Shown: positions 45,552 to 54,634 of the stretch, piece after piece
How positions within the stretch are numbered: the stretch's first letter is position 1
Layout of the letters: each line of letters starts with the position of its first letter
Source: CAYTSA01 sp964440345
GTDB lineage: Bacteria; Desulfobacterota; Desulfovibrionia; Desulfovibrionales; Desulfovibrionaceae
NCBI GenBank assembly: GCA_964440345.1
Contig: CAYTSA010000003.1
Span: 1 to 64,000 of the forward strand
Length of the DNA: 64,000 nucleotides
Direction of reading: 5' to 3'
Notes under the pieces: generated by a model
Told to the model about the DNA's origin: nothing
The model's database searches: none
The model's input: the letters and a program-made list of their open reading frames with translations, nothing else
Position numbers and translations under genes: made by a program

Positions 45552-46040
45552 ATGCACATCGATATAATTGAACCAAGCGCCACGCTGCCCACCGACCGCG
45601 CCTGGGTCGTCTCCATGGCCATCAAAAGCTTCAAAGGCCGCAAGAATGTCACTGTCCACCTGTTCCGCGCCGACGTGGACGTCGCGGAAATGGACCAATA
45701 TAACTGGGACAAACTCCTGGGCGACCCCTTTGACCCGGACATCAAGCCGGACCCGGACCTGTCCAAACAAGTGCTGCTGGAGGCCTTCACGCCCCAGGAG
45801 CGCGACCAGCTGCTGGAATATCTGAAGAGCCGCTACCAAGACAGGGTCAACGAGGTGACCGCCTGCCCGCTGAACCTGCCCATTCCCCTAGGGCTGCCCC
45901 CGCTCTCCTCCATCCCGGAAGGCAAGACCATCGGCTTCATCCGTTTCAACCAGATTCCCAACTACACACTGGATTTTTCGGTCCACGGCTTCTACGACCT
46001 GGCCCAGCACGACCCTATCGTAAAGGATGAAGAGGGGTAG
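45552..46040 (+). CDS. Conserved hypothetical protein
   Basis: A soluble acidic protein of 162 residues with no signal peptide, membrane segment or motif that I recognise. GGGAGA precedes the ATG. The composition and codon use look like the neighbouring genes, so it is probably real. Confidence 0.65.
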   Translation: MHIDIIEPSATLPTDRAWVVSMAIKSFKGRKNVTVHLFRADVDVAEMDQYNWDKLLGDPFDPDIKPDPDLSKQVLLEAFTPQERDQLLEYLKSRYQDRVNEVTACPLNLPIPLGLPPLSSIPEGKTIGFIRFNQIPNYTLDFSVHGFYDLAQHDPIVKDEEG

Positions 46041-46443
46041 ATTGCCGCTCTTCTTTTCCTGGCCCTACGGACCGGGCTCTACCCAGTGCGGCCCTGCGGG
46101 GGGCTCGCCGACACACCCTCACGCCTGCGCCATCCCCCCTGCCCCGAAGGGGCGGCCAGGATAAAGCTCAAGGCCATGGAATGAGGTCGTCCTGTTAATA
46201 GATGGCGCAAACCCATTGTGGGATGATTTATACCAGAAGTACTGGCCTCATAAAACAACTAACATTGAATAACGAAGAATTTTCGCGCTCACCCAATCTA
46301 CGCCGATCCCCGAGCGTCACCCCTACGCACGCAGGCATGACAAATCGGGACGCGCAGCTCGACAGGAAAGGCCGTTACGTTGCCCGATTTACCCAATCAA
46401 ATAAAAGGTTATCAAAACAGAAGCATTCTCGTACAATGTTCCC
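46041..46443. other. Gene-free stretch with dispersed repeat copy 2
   Basis: No supported gene. Contains a GCCCC/GGGGC hairpin near 46142 and the second copy of the dispersed palindromic repeat at 46330-46354, which matches 529-553. Confidence 0.6.
46330..46354. repeat. Dispersed palindromic repeat, copy 2
   Basis: 25 bases matching 529-553 with three differences. Confidence 0.65.
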
Positions 46444-47304
46444 ATGACATCCTACACACTGCCTGACGACCACAGGCCATACAACGACAAGTATTTCCTC
46501 AACTCCAGCCTGATACTGGAAAAGGAAAACATGAACCCCACGGTCACGTATCAGTACTTCATCCGCAAGGGGCCGGGGAAGGTGTACGGCATTGACGAGG
46601 CCCTGGCCATGCTGCGCACATACGCCGACATACCGGCCGCGGGCGGGGAGGTGTGGGCTCTGCCGGAAGCCAGCGAGTACCAGCCCGAAGAGCCGATCAT
46701 GCACGTCACCGGACCGGCGCAGCAAATCATCGAGCTGGAGACCCTGTGTCTGTCTGCCATTTCCGGGCGCACCACCTGGGCCAACGCCGGCGAGCCGGAG
46801 CTGCTCGAAACAGCGGAACTGGCCGCGCGCTTGCGGCAGCTGGCCCCGGACAAGCAGCTCATCCACTTCGGCGCCCGGCACTACCAAAGGAACATCCACA
46901 GACATTGGCGCCTGGGCCGCAGGACAGGAAAAGGGCCTGGGCGCCATCCCCCACGCCCTGGTCATCATCTTTGCGGATAAATATGGAAAAGAGGAGGCCG
47001 CCATGCGCGCAACCGAAGCCTTTGACCGCTGGATAGACCCGGCCGCCCCCTGCGCCAGGCCCTGGACGCCGAAGGCTCCCAACACATGAACATCGTGCTC
47101 TCCAGCGGCTTCGGCAACGAAGAAAAGCTGCAAGCCTTTCTGGAAGACGAACGCCAGAACAGCCGGTTGTTCGAATCCCTGGGCATAGGCGAGCTTGTCC
47201 CCTCCTGGCGCGCTACCGCAGACATCGTCAGGGCAAACGGCGATAACCTTTCCAAGACCGGCAGAACGTATACGGAAAACCCGCGGCTGCAAAGGGCGCT
47301 GTGA
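46444..47304 (+). pseudogene. Nicotinate phosphoribosyltransferase, frameshifted remnant
   Basis: The first frame gives about 155 residues of a NAPRTase: RPYNDKYFLNSSLILEKEN, GEVWALPEASEY and IELETLCLSAISG. Similarity then jumps to a second frame (DIGAWAAGQEKGLGAIPHAL) at about 46890. A third frame from about 47065 reads LDAEGSQ and MNIVLSSGFGNEEKLQAF, through to the end. At least two frameshifts and internal deletions are needed, and the product would be short of the usual length. The family makes nicotinate mononucleotide for NAD salvage. It is probably a decaying gene, as de novo nadD lies 14 kb away. Confidence 0.75.
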
Positions 47305-47587
47305 GAAAGTGAAGAGGCGGACAACGCCTAAATTCCTGTGCACAAAACAATCCCAGAAAGCACACGCCAAAGCAATGCCGCCTCATCTACAGAACGCGAC
47401 GTTTTACACGGACGTCTCTCCACTCCATGGTTTACTGAGCAGTTATCCTCGCCTCATGCCCTCTTTTTCATCTCTGCGCCGTCTGTGTTCATAAAGCATC
47501 AGCGCAACGGTTACCCTCTCATACCCGACAGCTCACTCACCCCTGCCCTTTTCACCCATGTGAGCAGGGAGTATGCTTTGCTGCATC
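47305..47587. other. Intergenic region upstream of the N-ATPase operon
   Basis: No gene is supported. It must hold the promoter of the 11-gene ion-transport set; I see no strong promoter by eye. Confidence 0.4.
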
Positions 47588-49030
47588 ATGAACAAAACCG
47601 CGCAGACATCCGCTGCAGAAAATCAGGAATACGGGACCGTGCTCAGCGTGCGGGGCAGCGTGGTGGACGTCCGCTTTGCCGGAACGCCGCCGCCGCTCAA
47701 CACCGTGCTCACGGCCGGGGAAAATGATTCCATCATCATAGAAATATCGGCGCACCTGGATTCGCGCACGGCCCGCGGCGTGGCCATGACCTCCATCCAG
47801 GGCCTGGGCCTGGGCGAGCCCGTGCGCAACACTGGCGAGCCCATCATGGCCCCTGTGGGCGAGGAGCTGCTGGGCCGCGCCTTTGGCGTATTTGGCCAGC
47901 CCATAGACAAGAAGGACCCGCCAAACACCAAGGAACGCCGGTCCATCCACCAACCGCCGCCCTCGCTGCAGGACCAGTCCGTCACGGCCGAGGTGTTCCA
48001 GACCGGGATCAAGGCCATAGACCTGCTCTCGCCCCTGGAGCTGGGCGGCAAGGCCGGGCTTTTCGGCGGCGCGGGCGTGGGCAAGACCGTGCTCATCATG
48101 GAGATGATCCAGAACATGGTGGGCCAGCACGAGGGGGTTTCGCTTTTTTGCGGCATAGGCGAGCGCTGCCGCGAAGGCGAGGAACTCTACCGCGAAATGG
48201 ACGAGGCCGGCGTGCTCAAGAACACGGTCATGGTCTTCGGCCAGATGAACGAACCGCCGGGCGCGCGCTTTCGCGTGGGCCACACCGCCCTGACCATGGC
48301 CGAGTACTTCCGCGACGACGCAGGCAAGAACGTGCTTCTGCTCATAGACAACATTTTCCGCTTCATCCAGGCAGGCATGGAAGTCTCCGGCCTGATGGGC
48401 CGCCTGCCCTCCCGCCTGGGGTATCAACCCACCCTGGGCACTGAGCTGGCCGAGCTGGAGGAGCGCATCTGCTCCAGCGAAAAGGCCTCCATCACCTCGG
48501 TGCAGGCCGTGTACGTGCCCGCGGACGACTTCACCGACCCGGCCGCAGTGCACACCTTCGGCCACTTGTCCGCCTCCATCGTGCTTTCCCGCAAGCGGGC
48601 CAGCCAGGGGCTGTACCCGGCCATCGACCCGCTGCAGTCCAACTCTTCCATGCTGACCCCCCAGGTGGTGGGCCGGCGGCACTACACCGTGGCTCGCGAG
48701 GCTCGGGCCACACTAGCCGAATACGAAGACCTGAAGGACATCATCGCCATGCTGGGCATGGAGGAGTTGAGCCGCGACGACCGCCGCACAGTGAACCGCG
48801 CCCGGCGGCTGGAGCGGTTTCTGACCCAACCCTTTGCCGTGACCGAACAGTTCACCGGCATGGAGGGCCGCATCGTCAACCTGGAGCAATCCATAGACGG
48901 CTGCGAGCGCATACTGAACGACGAGTTCGCCAGCCGGCCGGAAAAGGCCCTGTACATGATCGGGACCGTGGACGAACTACCGGAGCGGGAAGAGGCGCCC
49001 GCTGCAGCCGCTACAGAGGAGGAGGCGTGA
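47588..49030 (+). CDS. atpD: N-type ATPase catalytic subunit beta
   Basis: The catalytic subunit (480 residues) of an N-ATPase, an F-type-like, often Na+-linked rotary enzyme found as a second ATPase in many bacteria. Walker A is GGAGVGKT; the catalytic Glu sits in GIGERCREGEELYREM. The start is the ATG at 47588. The operon order atpDCQRBEFAG, which begins with atpD, is diagnostic of this type, and only the antiporter breaks it. atpC overlaps the end. Confidence 0.95.
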   Translation: MNKTAQTSAAENQEYGTVLSVRGSVVDVRFAGTPPPLNTVLTAGENDSIIIEISAHLDSRTARGVAMTSIQGLGLGEPVRNTGEPIMAPVGEELLGRAFGVFGQPIDKKDPPNTKERRSIHQPPPSLQDQSVTAEVFQTGIKAIDLLSPLELGGKAGLFGGAGVGKTVLIMEMIQNMVGQHEGVSLFCGIGERCREGEELYREMDEAGVLKNTVMVFGQMNEPPGARFRVGHTALTMAEYFRDDAGKNVLLLIDNIFRFIQAGMEVSGLMGRLPSRLGYQPTLGTELAELEERICSSEKASITSVQAVYVPADDFTDPAAVHTFGHLSASIVLSRKRASQGLYPAIDPLQSNSSMLTPQVVGRRHYTVAREARATLAEYEDLKDIIAMLGMEELSRDDRRTVNRARRLERFLTQPFAVTEQFTGMEGRIVNLEQSIDGCERILNDEFASRPEKALYMIGTVDELPEREEAPAAAATEEEA

Positions 49031-49455
49031 GGCTGATCATCTCCCTGCCGACTGAAACCGTGGTGGACCAGTCCGTGCGCCGGGTAGCGGCCGAAGGGCT
49101 GGAAGGCCGTTTCACCCTGCTGCCGCGGCACGTGGACTGCGTGTCCGGCCTAGTTCCCGGCGTGCTCTCCTTTACGCCGGCGCCGGACGCTGCTGGAGCG
49201 GAAGATGAAGATCAGCCCCAGCCCGCCGAGCGCTTCGCAGCCATTGACGAAGGCATACTGGTCAAATGCGGGGACGAGACGCGCATATCCGTACGCAACG
49301 CCGCTCTGGGCGGCGAGCTGGGCGAGCTGGAGCGCATTGTGCGGGAACAGTTTCAGGAAGTGAGCGAACAAGAGGAGAAGGTCCGCTCCGCCGCCGCGCG
49401 GCTGGAGGCGGGGTTTGCCCGAAAATTTCTGGAGTGGCGCAAGAGCTATGGCTGA
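49027..49455 (+). CDS. atpC: N-type ATPase subunit epsilon
   Basis: The central-stalk epsilon subunit (142 residues), with an N-terminal beta sandwich (LPTETVVDQSVRRV, FTLLPRHVDCVSG) and a C-terminal two-helix region. The GTG start overlaps the atpD stop (GTGA). The helical tail (EQEEKVRSAAARLE) may inhibit rotation as in other epsilon subunits. Confidence 0.92.
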   Translation: MRLIISLPTETVVDQSVRRVAAEGLEGRFTLLPRHVDCVSGLVPGVLSFTPAPDAAGAEDEDQPQPAERFAAIDEGILVKCGDETRISVRNAALGGELGELERIVREQFQEVSEQEEKVRSAAARLEAGFARKFLEWRKSYG

Positions 49456-49756
49456 GAAAAACGGCAAGAAGCCCAAAGCAACCCAAGAGCACTGGCGCCG
49501 CAACGTGCAGTCCGCGGAAGAGCGTCGCCTCAAAGGCCGCCAGCAGGACAAGGGCGTGTGGTTCGGCCTGGGCATGATGGGCCTGGTAGGCTGGTCAGTG
49601 GCCATCCCCACGGTGCTGGGCGTGGCCTTGGGCGTGCACCTGGACTCTCAGTTCGAGGACCAGCGCTCCTGGACGCTGATGCTGTTGTTCATTGGCATTG
49701 TCATAGGCTGCTTGAACGCGTGGTTCTGGGTCAAACGGGAGTCCGGCGATGACTGA
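49448..49756 (+). CDS. atpQ: N-type ATPase accessory membrane protein AtpQ
   Basis: A 102-residue protein with a basic N-terminal stretch and two membrane helices (about 38-58 and 73-93), of the AtpI/AtpZ-like type called AtpQ in N-ATPase operons. It probably assists assembly of the c-ring. The ATG lies inside the end of atpC; its stop overlaps the antiporter start by 8 bases. Confidence 0.85.
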   Translation: MAEKNGKKPKATQEHWRRNVQSAEERRLKGRQQDKGVWFGLGMMGLVGWSVAIPTVLGVALGVHLDSQFEDQRSWTLMLLFIGIVIGCLNAWFWVKRESGDD

Positions 49757-50972
49757 CGCAACCCCGCACTATGCTGAGCTCATATTGCTCACGGGCGTTG
49801 TCGTGGCCGTCGCCGTACTGATACAATCGGCCCTGGAGCGGTCCGCGCTGCCGCCTCTGGTGGGCTTTCTAGCTTTCAGCCTGGGCTTGCGGCTCCTTTC
49901 GGAGCACATGACCATGCCTTCGGAATGGCCGGACATCCTGCTCTTTTTTTCCAAAATTGGGCTGGTGACGCTGCTGTTTCGCATAGGGCTGGAGAGCGAC
50001 CTGGCTGCGCTGTTCCGGGAACTGGGCCCGGCCGCCAAAGTTGGATTGGTGAACGTGCTGGGCTCATTGGCTGTGGGCTTTGCCACATGCTATTGGCTGC
50101 TCTCGCTGCACCTGGCCGCCAGCCTGGCGGTGGGCGTGGCCTTTGCCGCCACCAGCGTGGGGGTATCCGTCAGTCTGTGGCGGGACGCCGGCGCGTTGCG
50201 GTCGCCCAACGGCGCGCTGCTGGTGGACGTGGCCGAACTGGACGACATGGCCGCCATCTTCCTCATGGCGCTGCTCTTTTCCCTGCTGCCGGTGGCCGAG
50301 TTGGGACAGGGCGCCGGGTCGCTGATTACGTCCATATGCGCAACCACCGGGATGTTCCTGGTGCAATTTATGGCCTTTGCCGCGGCCTGTTTTTTCTTTT
50401 CAAAATACCTGGCCGATCCTTTGACCAATTTTCTCACCACCCACGAACGCACGCCTCACCCGGTGCTCATTGTCAGCGGGCTGGGCATGGTCATTGCCTC
50501 ACTGGCCGGAATGCTCGGTTTTTCTCTGGCCATAGGCGCATTTCTGGGCGGCCTGGCCTTTTCACGCGAATCCGGTTCACTGGACATCCAACACGGCTTT
50601 GTCCCGCTGTATGAACTGTTCAGCCCGTTCTTTTTCATAGGCGTGGGATACGAACTGGACCCGGCCGTGCTGTTCTCGGCCGTGGGCTTGGGTCTGCTCT
50701 TTTTCGTCATGTCCGTACTGGCCAAGGTGGTCACCACCGGTGTTCCAGCCTGTCTGCTTCGCGGTCCTGCGGCCGGGCTGCTCATAGGCGTTTCCGTGGT
50801 CCCCCGCGCTGAAATAACGCTGGTGGCGGCGCACAAGTCGGCCCAAATCAGCAAGCATGTAACGCCGGATATCTACGCCGCGCTGGTCTTCACCTCTGCA
50901 GCAACCTGTCTGGTCGCGGCCATGGCCGTGCGCTCATTGCTGCAGCGCTGGCCACAGCAGGAGGCGACATGA
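49749..50972 (+). CDS. CPA2-family cation:proton antiporter inside the N-ATPase operon
   Basis: A 407-residue membrane protein with about 12-13 helices of the CPA2 (KefB/NapA-like) type. The probable ion-binding segment is VDVAELDDMAAIF, whose neighbouring acidic residues match the Asp pair of NapA-type antiporters. There is no C-terminal TrkA domain. Its start lies in the end of atpQ (8 bp) and its stop overlaps the atpR start (ATGA), so it is translated as part of the operon. It may exchange Na+ or K+ for H+, matching the ATPase ion. The canonical operon goes straight from atpQ to atpR. Confidence 0.92.
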   Translation: MTDATPHYAELILLTGVVVAVAVLIQSALERSALPPLVGFLAFSLGLRLLSEHMTMPSEWPDILLFFSKIGLVTLLFRIGLESDLAALFRELGPAAKVGLVNVLGSLAVGFATCYWLLSLHLAASLAVGVAFAATSVGVSVSLWRDAGALRSPNGALLVDVAELDDMAAIFLMALLFSLLPVAELGQGAGSLITSICATTGMFLVQFMAFAAACFFFSKYLADPLTNFLTTHERTPHPVLIVSGLGMVIASLAGMLGFSLAIGAFLGGLAFSRESGSLDIQHGFVPLYELFSPFFFIGVGYELDPAVLFSAVGLGLLFFVMSVLAKVVTTGVPACLLRGPAAGLLIGVSVVPRAEITLVAAHKSAQISKHVTPDIYAALVFTSAATCLVAAMAVRSLLQRWPQQEAT

Positions 50973-51262
50973 CGCCGGCCGCCTCCATGGCGCTCTCCTT
51001 TGCCGCAGGCGCTGGTCTTGGAACGCTCTATTTCTGGGGCCTGTGGCTCACGGTGCGGCGGCTGCCGCGCAGCAAAAGTCCTGGCTTGCTGGTCTTTTGC
51101 AGCTTTCTGCTGCGCATGACCCTTTTCTGCGGAGGACTCTTTGCCGTGACCCGCGGCCAGCCCTGGGAGACTGCGGCCTGCGTGGCCGGCTTTGTGGCCG
51201 CGCGGCTCATCGTTTCCCGGCGCTACGGACCCAACGCTTTTAAACTACACTGGGGGCAATAA
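50969..51262 (+). CDS. atpR: N-type ATPase accessory protein AtpR
   Basis: A 97-residue protein with three hydrophobic helices, characteristic of N-ATPase operons. It contains polar or charged residues in the membrane (Arg in LRMTLFC and AARLIVSRR) that could help c-subunit insertion. The ATG overlaps the antiporter stop; its own stop overlaps atpB (TAATG). Confidence 0.87.
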   Translation: MTPAASMALSFAAGAGLGTLYFWGLWLTVRRLPRSKSPGLLVFCSFLLRMTLFCGGLFAVTRGQPWETAACVAGFVAARLIVSRRYGPNAFKLHWGQ

Positions 51263-51960
51263 TGGGAATAAAAGACATCAGCCCAGACCAGGTGCTCTAC
51301 TTCGTCTGGGGATTTATCAAAATCAACGCAACGATAGCGTTCACCTGGGGCGTCATGCTGCTGCTTGTTATCGTGGCCGTTATCGCCACGCGCAACATAT
51401 CGCCCAACACGGCGCCGTCGCGCTGGCAGAATTTCCTGGAAGTCGTCGTGGCCCAGATTCGCAGCCAGATTCGCGAGATCAGCCACCAGGAGCCGGCCAT
51501 CTATCTGCCCTTCGTGGGCACGCTGTTCCTGTTCATCGCCACGTGCAACCTGTTGGCCGTGGTTCCCTGGTTCATCCCGCCCACGGCCTCGCTCTCCACC
51601 ACCGCGGCCCTGGCCATCTGCGTGTTCGTTTCCGTCTTCATATACGGCATAGCCAAGAAAGGTCCCAAAAACTACTTCCTGCAATACATCAAACCCACGC
51701 CGCTCATGCTGCCGTTCAACATATTGGGCGAGCTGTCGCGAACGCTGGCCCTGGCCGTGCGTTTATTCGGCAACATCATGAGCGGCGCCAAGATAGCGGC
51801 CATACTGCTGGCCATTGCGCCGCTGCTGTTCCCGGTGGTCATGAACGCCCTGGGCCTGCTCACAGGAATGATCCAGGCGTACATCTTCGCCGTGCTGGCC
51901 ATGGTCTACATCGCCTCGGCCACGCGCCAGCAGCAGGCGGAAAACGAGGATAACCAGTAA
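51262..51960 (+). CDS. atpB: N-type ATPase subunit a
   Basis: The ion-channel stator subunit (232 residues, about six helices). The essential arginine lies in LGELSRTLALAVRLFGNIMSG. Together with the c-ring it forms the ion path. The ATG overlaps the atpR stop by one base. Confidence 0.94.
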   Translation: MGIKDISPDQVLYFVWGFIKINATIAFTWGVMLLLVIVAVIATRNISPNTAPSRWQNFLEVVVAQIRSQIREISHQEPAIYLPFVGTLFLFIATCNLLAVVPWFIPPTASLSTTAALAICVFVSVFIYGIAKKGPKNYFLQYIKPTPLMLPFNILGELSRTLALAVRLFGNIMSGAKIAAILLAIAPLLFPVVMNALGLLTGMIQAYIFAVLAMVYIASATRQQQAENEDNQ

Positions 51961-51984
51961 AACCACACGTTGGAGGAAACGACT

Positions 51985-52263
51985 ATGGATAACATCAGCC
52001 TCATTGGAATGGCCTCGGCCATTACCGCCGGTCTGACCATCGCCATTGGCGCCATAGGCCCGGCCCTGGGCGAAGGCCGCGCCGTGGCCAGCGCCCTGGA
52101 AGCCATAGCCCAGCAGCCGGACGAAACCGCCACCATTACCCGGACCCTGTTCGTGGGCCTGGCCATGATCGAGTCCACGGCAATCTACTGTTTCGTGGTC
52201 TCCATGATCCTGCTTTTCGCCAACCCTTTTTGGGACCAGGCGGTCACCGCGGCGGGAGGATAA
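51985..52263 (+). CDS. atpE: N-type ATPase subunit c
   Basis: A 92-residue rotor-ring subunit with two helices. Helix 2 carries the ion carboxylate in MIESTAIYCF; Glu-Ser-Thr-x-x-Tyr matches the Na+ ligand pattern of Na+-type c subunits. Helix 1 has a second glutamate (IGPALGEG) where Ilyobacter tartaricus c has Gln32, giving two carboxylates, a mark of N-type rings. Na+ or H+ choice cannot be read from sequence. GGAGGAA precedes the ATG at 51985. Confidence 0.95.
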   Translation: MDNISLIGMASAITAGLTIAIGAIGPALGEGRAVASALEAIAQQPDETATITRTLFVGLAMIESTAIYCFVVSMILLFANPFWDQAVTAAGG

Positions 52264-52266
52264 GCC

Positions 52267-53064
52267 ATGCTCATCGACTGGTTCACAGTAGGCGCACAGA
52301 TTCTCAACTTTTTGGTGCTTGTGGTCCTGCTGAAAATATTCCTGTACGACCGCATCGTGCGCGCCATGGATGAACGCGAGCAGACCATACAGGAACGGCT
52401 GGACACGGCCGAACAAAAACAACACGCCGCCGACAAGGAGCGGAAGGAATTCCAAAAGGAACGGCGGCAGTTGGAGCAGCAGAAAAGCGAGGAGCTGGCC
52501 AAGGCCAGGGACAAGGCCAAGGAAGAGCGCGAAAAGCTATTGCAACAAGCCAGGAAAGAAGTGCAGGAGGAACGCCGTAAGTGGGAAAAATCCGTCCACT
52601 CGGACGCCGAAACGCTCATCCGATCCCTGCGGGCCACGGCCGCCGACCAGGTCTTTGCCCTGGCGTCCCGCGTACTGCAGGACGTAGCCGGCGCAAACCT
52701 GCAGGAACAGCTTGCCGACGGCTTCATCCGCCGCCTCAAGGACGCGGAGCCCAAAGAGATGGAAGAACTGCGCCAGGCGGCCATAAAGAACAATAACACC
52801 GTGGCCGTGCGCAGCCCGACGGAGCTTTCAGACTCACAGCGCAACGCCGTCGAGAGCGAGCTGCATGAACTGCTCTTCAAGAATGTAGAAGTGACCTACG
52901 AGCAGGATCCGGACATGGAGCCGGGCGTGCTCGTGGCCGCCGGCAGCGTTTCCCTGGACTGGTCTGCTGCGGGACGGCTGGACGAATTGGAGGACTACGC
53001 GAGAAAAGCGCTCTCCAGAATGCAGTCCGGCGGCCCGGCGCAACCCTCCGGACAGGAGGGCTGA
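52267..53064 (+). CDS. atpF: N-type ATPase subunit b fused to a delta-like domain
   Basis: A stator subunit of 265 residues, much longer than ordinary b (about 156). It has one N-terminal membrane helix (about 5-28), a charged coiled coil (about 40-125) and a C-terminal domain. From about 180 (VRSPTELSDSQRNAV to VAAGSVSLDWSAAGRL) this domain resembles the C-terminal half of the delta subunit. The operon has no separate atpH, so this protein probably does both jobs. Confidence 0.9.
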   Translation: MLIDWFTVGAQILNFLVLVVLLKIFLYDRIVRAMDEREQTIQERLDTAEQKQHAADKERKEFQKERRQLEQQKSEELAKARDKAKEEREKLLQQARKEVQEERRKWEKSVHSDAETLIRSLRATAADQVFALASRVLQDVAGANLQEQLADGFIRRLKDAEPKEMEELRQAAIKNNNTVAVRSPTELSDSQRNAVESELHELLFKNVEVTYEQDPDMEPGVLVAAGSVSLDWSAAGRLDELEDYARKALSRMQSGGPAQPSGQEG

Positions 53065-53067
53065 GCC

Positions 53068-54627
53068 GTGCAACTTCCCTATCCTGACTCAGAAACTGTC
53101 CTCGGTCCGCTCTCCCGCGCCCTGAAAGAGGCCAAGGAACAGCCGCCCCGCCTGCACCTGGAAGAGGTTGGCCGGGTGGAGTCTGTAGGCCGCGGCACGG
53201 CTATTATTCACGGTCTGGCCCGGGTCAAGATCGAAGAGGTGTTGCGCTTTCCCCACAACGTGACAGGCATGGCCTTCAACATAGCCCTGGGCGAAACCGG
53301 GGCGGTGCTCATGGACGACCCCGAATCGGTGCGTTCTGGCGCGCCCGTGCGCCGCACGGGCCGGGTGCTGGACACGCCCGTGGGTGAAGGGCTCCTTGGC
53401 CGCGTACTGGACGGCCTTGGCCGGCCGCGCGACGGCAAGGGCCCGGTGAATGAAGCCGAGCGCCAGCCCATTGAGCAGCCCGCACCAGCCATCATGGACC
53501 GGGCGCCGGTCACAGTGCCGCTGCAGACCGGACTTAAGGTGGTGGACGCCCTCATACCGGTGGGCCGAGGCCAGCGCGAGCTGATCCTGGGCGACCGGCA
53601 GACGGGCAAGACGGCCATTGCCGAAGACGCCATCCTTAACCAAGGGCCTGCGCACGCAAACACCGGAGTCATCTGCATTTATTGCGGCGTGGGCAAACGG
53701 GGCACTGCCCTGGGCCGCGTGGTCAAATCCCTGCGCGAAAACGGGGCCATGAGCTATTCATTGGTGGTGGCCACCACTGAAGAAGACCCGCCCGGCCTGC
53801 AGTTTGCCGCGCCATACGCCGCCGCGGCCATGGCTGAATACTTCATGGAACAGGGCCGGGACGTCCTGGTGGTCTACGACGACCTGACCCGCCACGCCCG
53901 GGCCTATCGGGAGCTTTCCCTGCTACTGCGCCGGCCGCCGGGCCGCGAAGCCTTTCCGGGCGACATTTTCTACGTACACTCCCGGCTGCTGGAGCGGTCC
54001 ACCCACTTGAGCAAGGAGCTGGGCGGAGGCTCGTTCACCGCCCTACCTATTGTGGAGACCGAGGCCCAGAACATTTCCGCCTACATCCCCACGAACATCA
54101 TCTCCATTACCGACGGACAGATATACCTGAACCCGGACCTTTTCCAGAAAGGAGTGCTGCCCGCCGTGGACGTTGGCAAGTCCGTGTCCCGGGTGGGCGG
54201 CAAGACGCAATTGAGGGTTTACCGCGGCGTGGCCGGGGACCTGAGGCTCTCTTATTCCCAGTTTGAAGAGCTGGAGTCCTTCTCTCGCTTCGGGGCAAGG
54301 TTGGACAAGGAAACCCGGGAAACACTGGACCGGGGCCGCCGGGTGCGGGAAATACTCAAACAGGCCCAGGGAGTCCCCCTGTCTGTAAGCGAGCAGATCG
54401 CCAGCCTGGCCGCAGTCAACCGCGGCGCCTTTGACTCTGTGCCACAAGACGGCATCGGCGAGGCCGAAAAACGGCTTCTTTCGCGTCTGTCGGACGAGCA
54501 CAAAGACCTGTGCCGGCGCATGGACTCGGGAGAAAATGTGAGCGATACAGACCTGGAAAAAATAGAAAACCTGGCCAGATGCGTTGCAGACGGGCTGACC
54601 AGCGACCAAAAAGTAAGCGAGGGCTAG
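53068..54627 (+). CDS. atpA: N-type ATPase subunit alpha
   Basis: The regulatory nucleotide-binding subunit (519 residues). Walker A is GDRQTGKT. The first 35 residues are an extension before the conserved beta barrel (GRVESVGRGTAIIHGL), where delta-like contacts form in other ATPases. The start is GTG, 3 bp after the atpF stop. Confidence 0.95.
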   Translation: MQLPYPDSETVLGPLSRALKEAKEQPPRLHLEEVGRVESVGRGTAIIHGLARVKIEEVLRFPHNVTGMAFNIALGETGAVLMDDPESVRSGAPVRRTGRVLDTPVGEGLLGRVLDGLGRPRDGKGPVNEAERQPIEQPAPAIMDRAPVTVPLQTGLKVVDALIPVGRGQRELILGDRQTGKTAIAEDAILNQGPAHANTGVICIYCGVGKRGTALGRVVKSLRENGAMSYSLVVATTEEDPPGLQFAAPYAAAAMAEYFMEQGRDVLVVYDDLTRHARAYRELSLLLRRPPGREAFPGDIFYVHSRLLERSTHLSKELGGGSFTALPIVETEAQNISAYIPTNIISITDGQIYLNPDLFQKGVLPAVDVGKSVSRVGGKTQLRVYRGVAGDLRLSYSQFEELESFSRFGARLDKETRETLDRGRRVREILKQAQGVPLSVSEQIASLAAVNRGAFDSVPQDGIGEAEKRLLSRLSDEHKDLCRRMDSGENVSDTDLEKIENLARCVADGLTSDQKVSEG

Positions 54628-54634
54628 TTCCTCG

